In this document: positions 5,484 through 9,145 of the stretch, one piece after another
How the letters are laid out: each line of letters begins with the position of its first letter
Position numbering within the stretch: the first letter of the stretch is position 1
NCBI GenBank assembly: GCA_002391385.1
Contig: DGEY01000051.1
Span: 1 to 9,145 of the forward strand
Length of the DNA stretch: 9,145 nucleotides
Direction: 5' to 3'
DNA from: Firmicutes bacterium UBA3914
GTDB lineage: Bacteria > Bacillota > Limnochordia > Darwinibacteriales > Darwinibacteriaceae
The notes under the pieces: generated by a model
The model's database searches: none
What the model was told of the DNA's origin: nothing
What the model saw: the letters and a program-made list of their open reading frames with translations, nothing else
Program-made: the position numbers and the translations under genes

Positions 5484-6335
5484 TTAGGCACGCCCGGCAC
5501 TTCCAAAGAGCCTGATTTTCGCCCTCACCGTTTCCTTCATGGCTTCACGGGCTGGCCCCAAAAGCTTACGGGGATCGATTTCCTCAGGTTTAGTGCGGAC
5601 CACTTCCTGCACAGCCCTGGTGAAGGCCTGCCTCAGTTCGGTGTCGATGTTGATCTTGCAGATCCCCAAGGAGACTGCTTTGCGGATGGCTTCATCGGGT
5701 ACACCGGATGCTCCGTGGAGCACCAGGGCGACATCGACGGCCTCTTTGATCTTAGCCAAACGCTCAAAGTCCAGCTTGGGCTCGCCTTTGTACACGCCGT
5801 GGGCTGTACCGATGGCAATGGCCAGGGCATCCACCTTAGTGCGTTCCACAAAGTCCGCGGCCTCTTGGGGATCGGTGAAGGTAGCCTCCGCGGCCTCCAC
5901 GGAAATGTCGTCTTCCACTCCGCCGATCTTACCCAATTCCGCTTCCACAGACACTCCGCAAGGATGGGCCACGTCCACAACCTTTTGGGTTATGGCGATG
6001 TTCTCCTCATACGGCAGCTGGGAGCCGTCGATCATCACCGCGGAGAACCCGTGGCGGATGCACTGGGCTACCTGGCTGAAGCTGGTTCCGTGATCCAAAT
6101 TGAGGGCCACAGGCACTGAGGCCTTTTCTGCAGCAGCCTTGGCCAGGGCCGCGATGTACTCAATACCTGCGTACTTGATGCCCCCTTGGCTGGCTTGGAG
6201 GAAAACTGGAGACTTCTCTTCTTCCGCTGCTTCGATAATTGCCTGGATGATCTCCATGTTGTTGACGTTAAAGGCGCCCACAGCATAGCCACCCTGCTTC
6301 GCCGCTTGAAACAGTTCTTTTCCGGATACTAACAC
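5484..6335 (-). CDS. fba: Class II (zinc-dependent) fructose-1,6-bisphosphate aldolase
   Basis: Cleaves fructose-1,6-bisphosphate to glyceraldehyde-3-phosphate and dihydroxyacetone phosphate, and runs in reverse in gluconeogenesis. The 283-residue length is typical. Class II landmarks are GAFNVNNMEI (20-29), LNLDHGTSF with catalytic Asp81 and zinc ligand His82 (78-86), EAELG (131-135), GTAHGVYKGEPKLDF with His179 (176-190), LHGASGVP with His207 (206-213) and KINIDTELR (227-235) for phosphate binding. The start is a GTG at 6333-6335 with a perfect AAGGAGG (6345-6351, 9-nt spacing) and the usual opening MLVSGKEL. An in-frame TTG 60 nt further upstream adds an unrelated tail and has no binding site. 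Rho follows directly, as part of the Firmicutes pyrG-fba-rho-rpmE cluster. Confidence 0.97.
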   Translation of the reverse strand: MLVSGKELFQAAKQGGYAVGAFNVNNMEIIQAIIEAAEEEKSPVFLQASQGGIKYAGIEYIAALAKAAAEKASVPVALNLDHGTSFSQVAQCIRHGFSAVMIDGSQLPYEENIAITQKVVDVAHPCGVSVEAELGKIGGVEDDISVEAAEATFTDPQEAADFVERTKVDALAIAIGTAHGVYKGEPKLDFERLAKIKEAVDVALVLHGASGVPDEAIRKAVSLGICKINIDTELRQAFTRAVQEVVRTKPEEIDPRKLLGPAREAMKETVRAKIRLFGSAGRA

Positions 6336-6609
6336 TTTCCGTAGCCTCCTTGTGAATTTGGTTTCAGGTTTGCCAGAGCAGCTGCCCCAAGGCAACCGCT
6401 GAAGGAACTTACTCTCTGGGTGCTGATTCTGAAGTCATCTCCTGCGGGAAAACTGTGGAGCGGAAACCGCCACGGTGAGGGGTGAAAAAAGGTTGAAAGC
6501 AGGCACAGGAGAGGATAGCCTCTCGGGGCGGGCGGGCTGCCTCGGACCCCGGGAAAGATCCGACTATCGCGACCTATACTTCGTCACGCGGTAGGATTTT
6601 CCTTCGATA
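6336..6609 (-). other. Gene-free stretch before fba: possible terminator and structured leader
   Basis: No convincing reading frame fills these 274 bases. Read on the minus strand after the small exported-protein gene, the following can fold: TATCG/CGATA enclosing CCTA/TAGG, then CGGATC/GGTCCG, then the perfect hairpin GAGAGG-CTAT-CCTCTC (6524-6509), then a T6 tract (6490-6485). Nearer to fba, GGTTGCC/GGCAAACC (6397-6367, one bulged base) forms another stem. I could not match this to a known riboswitch, T-box or other RNA family by eye, and I see no strong sigma-A promoter. A terminator followed by the fba leader is the simplest reading. Confidence 0.4.
6485..6524 (-). terminator. Possible non-canonical terminator upstream of fba
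   Basis: A perfect 6-bp hairpin, GAGAGG-CTAT-CCTCTC (6524-6509, minus strand), lies inside a possible outer AGGCA/TGCCT pairing and is followed by T6 (6490-6485). The tract is about 18 nt from the hairpin base, or about 10 nt from the outer stem, which is too far for a textbook intrinsic terminator. Confidence 0.3.
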
Positions 6610-6987
6610 TCACTTGCGATTCCCAAAGATATCATAAGCAACTAACAATCCGTCCTCTTCCTGCACATAATAGTTTACCAAAATCAGGCTCACCAAGCCT
6701 TTGGTGTTGATCCAGCACAGGACATCTTGGTAGGCACCGGCGGCCACGGGGCGCAGGGAGGCCAAGGCCACAGGCTGGTCCTGGCGGAAAACCCTACAAT
6801 CCTCTTCGACCGCCAGGAGCACTTCTTGTCCGCCGCAGGCTATAACCAGTTTATGTTCTTCAGGCAGAACCTGCAGCACCTCCCCGTGGACCATTTGCCA
6901 CTGGCTACCCTGGGCCCAGGCCCCGGCGGGAAGAGCCAGAAGCAGCAGAACCAACACCCACACTCCACTGTATTTTTCCATGAACAT
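6610..6987 (-). CDS. Small exported protein of unknown function
   Basis: A 125-residue protein that I do not recognise at family level. Residues 1-25 form a clear signal peptide: a short basic start, the hydrophobic core VWVLVLLLLALPAG (9-22), and a signal-peptidase I site AWA|Q (23-26). The mature part, about 100 residues, alternates strands with the pattern HGEVLQVLPEEHKLVIACGG, then EVLLAVEEDCRVF, then a closing strand region LVSLILVNYYV. This looks like a small beta-barrel or OB-like domain, reminiscent of DUF5666-type secreted proteins; that is inference. Two cysteines lie in the first two strand units and one in DVLCWIN. I start at the ATG at 6987, preceded by AAAGGG (6996-7001, 8-nt spacing). 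The in-frame GTG at 7032 has no binding site and would spoil the signal peptide. Confidence 0.72.
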   Translation of the reverse strand: MFMEKYSGVWVLVLLLLALPAGAWAQGSQWQMVHGEVLQVLPEEHKLVIACGGQEVLLAVEEDCRVFRQDQPVALASLRPVAAGAYQDVLCWINTKGLVSLILVNYYVQEEDGLLVAYDIFGNRK

Positions 6988-7051
6988 GGCGCACACCCTT
7001 TCTAGCCAAGAGTATGCGCCGAAAAATTCCACCTATGCAAAATAGCTGGGT

Positions 7052-7528
7052 TTAGTTCTCCCTCCGGAAATCATCTGGCGACAGGTTCTCGAGGAAGGAA
7101 CGGAACTCCTCCAGCTCAGGGTCTTCCTCCTTGGGTACCGTGATGGCGTGGGGCACGATCTTCTCGTCTACGAAGATGGACGCGCCGGCCCGCAGAGCCA
7201 GGGCAATGGCATCGGACGGTCGCGCATCTACCCGCACCGTTTTGCCCCCCTGCAGGAAGTGGATTTCCGCGTAGTAGACATCATCACTGAGGTCGGTGAT
7301 AACCACCTTGTCCACCTTGGCGCCCAAGGCCAGAGCCGAGCTGAGCAAGAGGTCGTGGGTAAGAGGCCGCGGCACTTCTACGTTTTCTAGGACAACTGCG
7401 ATGGCGTTTGCTTCAGCGGGGCCGATGAGCAGGGGGACGTACGATTCTTCCGCCTCGTCACTGAGGATGACCACAGGAAACAGGGTCTCGCGATCTATGC
7501 CCACTGCTTTAACTTTCATGCGAAGCAT
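7052..7528 (-). CDS. Bifunctional nuclease (BFN/DUF151) domain protein
   Basis: A 158-residue cytoplasmic protein of the DUF151 family, whose plant and bacterial members have been described as bifunctional DNase/RNase. The cellular role in Firmicutes is not settled. Hallmarks are LPLLIG-like VPLLIGPAEANAIA (31-44), the HDLL segment (58-61), and the family signature DARPSDAIALALR (101-113) followed by ASIFVDE (116-122). The acidic C-terminal tail (about 134-158) is variable. I use the ATG at 7528, which has AGGAGG (7536-7541) at 7-nt spacing; a GTG at 7534 would be only 1 nt from the site. It lies 18 nt after pyrG, so the two are very probably co-transcribed. Confidence 0.92.
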   Translation of the reverse strand: MLRMKVKAVGIDRETLFPVVILSDEAEESYVPLLIGPAEANAIAVVLENVEVPRPLTHDLLLSSALALGAKVDKVVITDLSDDVYYAEIHFLQGGKTVRVDARPSDAIALALRAGASIFVDEKIVPHAITVPKEEDPELEEFRSFLENLSPDDFRREN

Positions 7529-7546
7529 AAGCACACCTCCTAGTGG

Positions 7547-9142
7547 TTAACCCTTCTTGTTATCCAGGATGGCCTGCATGAAGCCGACAAACAGCGGATG
7601 GGGCCGCGTCGGTCGGGACTTGAACTCCGGATGGAAGAGCGTTCCCACGAACCAGGGATGATCCTCAAGCTCGATGATCTCCACTAACCCCTCGGAGGAA
7701 ACACCTGCCACCCGCATGCCGGCGCCGGCCAGGCTTTCCACGTAATCCTGATTGATGGTGTAGCGGTTCCGGTGCCGTTCGTACACAACTTCCTGGCCAT
7801 AGCACTGCTCACTGCGTGTGCCCGGCAGGATCTGGCAGGCATAGGTCCCAACCCGCATGGCTCCTTCCAAGCCCGTCACTTGCGGGTACCCTGGAATAAA
7901 GCTGATCACAGGGTGCGCGCAGCTGCCGAATTCCACACTGCCTGCATCTTCCAGCCCAGCCACATTTCTGGCGAGCTCGATGGCGGCACTCTGCATGCCT
8001 AAACAGATGCCGAAATAGGGGATTTTATGCTCCCTGGCATACTGCGCAGCTGTGATCTTTCCTTCCACACCGCGGGGCCCAAATCCTCCAGGAACCACAA
8101 TTCCATCCAGATCTTTCAGCAGATCGGTTCTGCCCTCTTCCAGGTCTTCCGCTTCGATCCAGCGGAGCTCCACATCCACCCCGTGGTGGATCCCGGCGTG
8201 CCGCAGGGCTTCCGCTACGCTCAGATAGGCATCGGGCAGCGAGACATACTTGCCCACAATGCCCACGACCACTTTTTGGGACAGGTTCTTGATCACGGAG
8301 ACCAGCTCCCGCCACGAATCCAGATCCGCCGGGGCGGCGGTTAGATTTAGCCTCTCCAAAACGATCTCGTCTAAGCGGGCTTCCGCAAAACAGAGGGGAA
8401 TCTCGTAGATGCTTTCCACATCGGGATTGGGAATGACAGCCTCTTCCTCCACATTGCAGAACAGGGCAACTTTGGCCCGGATATCTTCAGTCAAAGGGGC
8501 CTCACTGCGGCAGACGATCACGTCGGGTTGAATACCGATGCTGCGCAGTTCCTTCACGCTGTGCTGGGTGGGCTTGGTCTTCAACTCCTTGGCCGCAGCC
8601 ACATAGGGAACTAAAGTGACGTGGATAAACAGGCTCGCTTCCCTGCCCACATCCATGCGGAATTGGCGGATGGCTTCCATAAAGGGCAGCCCTTCAATAT
8701 CCCCGACGGTGCCGCCGATTTCCACCAGCAGCACATCGGCTTCGCTTCGTTCCGCCAGTGACCAGATGCGGTCTTTGATCTCGTTGGTCACGTGGGGGAT
8801 GACCTGCACCGTGCCCCCATCGTAACCGCCTTTACGTTCCTTGGAAAGGATGGACCAATAGATCTTACCGCTGGTGATGTTGCTCTCCTTGGTTAAGTTG
8901 GTGTCAATAAACCTTTCGTAATGGCCTAAGTCCAGATCGCACTCGCCGCCATCTTCCGTGACGAAGATTTCCCCGTGCTGAAAAGGGCTCATGGTTCCTG
9001 GGTCCACGTTGAGGTAAGGGTCAAACTTCAGGGCGCTCACTTTCAGGCCCCGGCTTTTCAAGAGCCTCCCCAAGGAGGCCACCGTGATGCCCTTTCCTAA
9101 GCTGGAAACAACGCCTCCGGTGACAAACACAAACTTGCTCAC
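7547..9142 (-). CDS. pyrG: CTP synthase (glutamine hydrolysing)
   Basis: Converts UTP to CTP using ATP and glutamine-derived ammonia, the last step of pyrimidine nucleotide synthesis. At 531 residues it is near the usual 535-545. The N-terminal amidoligase domain has the P-loop TGGVVSSLGKG (8-18), GGECDLDLGHYERF (65-78) and EIGGTVGDIEG (141-151). The class I glutaminase domain has PGGFGPRG (351-358), the nucleophile in GICLGMQ (Cys380) and the His-Glu pair in HPEF (H504, E506). Some usually constant glutaminase-domain positions differ: LEGAMRVG (425-432) where LGGTMRLG is common, and TLFHPEF where a Gln precedes FHPEF. The start GTG (9140-9142) gives the normal N-terminus; only 3 bases precede it, so its ribosome binding site is outside the window. 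The DUF151 gene follows closely. Confidence 0.97.
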   Translation of the reverse strand: MSKFVFVTGGVVSSLGKGITVASLGRLLKSRGLKVSALKFDPYLNVDPGTMSPFQHGEIFVTEDGGECDLDLGHYERFIDTNLTKESNITSGKIYWSILSKERKGGYDGGTVQVIPHVTNEIKDRIWSLAERSEADVLLVEIGGTVGDIEGLPFMEAIRQFRMDVGREASLFIHVTLVPYVAAAKELKTKPTQHSVKELRSIGIQPDVIVCRSEAPLTEDIRAKVALFCNVEEEAVIPNPDVESIYEIPLCFAEARLDEIVLERLNLTAAPADLDSWRELVSVIKNLSQKVVVGIVGKYVSLPDAYLSVAEALRHAGIHHGVDVELRWIEAEDLEEGRTDLLKDLDGIVVPGGFGPRGVEGKITAAQYAREHKIPYFGICLGMQSAAIELARNVAGLEDAGSVEFGSCAHPVISFIPGYPQVTGLEGAMRVGTYACQILPGTRSEQCYGQEVVYERHRNRYTINQDYVESLAGAGMRVAGVSSEGLVEIIELEDHPWFVGTLFHPEFKSRPTRPHPLFVGFMQAILDNKKG

Positions 9143-9145
9143 GCC

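Noticed and set aside
5633..5980. Alternative minus-strand frame inside fba
   Set aside because: The composition is rich in Trp, Pro and Arg without domain features, and it is an out-of-frame shadow of the aldolase gene.
6421..6480. GTGGCGGTTTCC segment as a T-box antiterminator element
   Set aside because: It lacks the conserved AGGGTGGTACCGCG-type core and a T-box stem I layout, and fba is not a T-box target.
6500..6545. CCNGAGAGGCT-like string on the minus strand, resembling part of a PyrR-binding loop
   Set aside because: Only the GAGAGGCT core matches. The conserved AGUCC side and the antiterminator are missing, and the gene downstream is fba rather than a pyrimidine biosynthesis gene.
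7010..7045. TTGCAT/CATACT pair as a promoter for the small exported-protein gene
   Set aside because: Only about half of the -35 consensus matches, with 18-bp spacing; read-through from pyrG and the DUF151 gene explains expression equally well.
1..9145. CRISPR array, tRNA or rRNA genes, phage or defence genes
   Set aside because: No regularly spaced repeats, cloverleaf-forming sequences, rRNA-like stretches or matching protein families are visible.

Overview
The window suggests a moderately GC-rich Firmicute, probably Clostridia-like or Limnochordia-like. All ten complete genes lie on the minus strand, as does a partial eleventh at the left edge, so the window reads from right to left. The evidence for Firmicutes is the grouping of pyrG, class II fba, rho and rpmE (a chain also known from Bacillus subtilis), strong AGGAGG-type ribosome binding sites, sigma-A-like promoters, and frequent GTG or TTG starts (pyrG, fba and dusB use GTG; rho uses TTG). 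The assignment below class level is inference.

Right part (about 9142 to 6610): CTP synthase (pyrG), a bifunctional-nuclease-domain (DUF151) protein 18 nt downstream, and a small exported protein of unknown function. A 274-bp gene-free stretch follows (6336-6609). It has several short hairpins and a T6 tract on the minus strand and may be a terminator plus the fba leader.

Middle (6335 to 2706): class II fructose-bisphosphate aldolase (fba), transcription termination factor Rho 33 nt later, and a membrane-anchored LysM/M23 cell-wall peptidase, probably one transcription unit. Ribosomal protein L31 (rpmE) then has its own near-consensus promoter, embedded in inverted repeats, and ends at a textbook intrinsic terminator.

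Left part (2619 to 1): dusB (tRNA dihydrouridine synthase) starts just behind the rpmE terminator. It is followed by a coupled two-gene unit: a helix-turn-helix regulator and a conserved protein often labelled 'quinate 5-dehydrogenase'. This pair has its own promoter, whose -35 box contains the dusB stop codon, and a direct repeat at the predicted transcript start that could be an operator. The last 51 bases hold the first 17 codons of a further gene, with AGA-rich codon use unlike its neighbours. It resembles the start of IS30-family transposases, so a mobile element may adjoin the cluster.

Most of the window is housekeeping: nucleotide synthesis, glycolysis, transcription termination, translation, tRNA modification and cell wall. 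The least understood part is the regulator plus 'quinate dehydrogenase-like' pair and its control region. I found no CRISPR array, tRNA, rRNA, phage genes or recognisable defence system.
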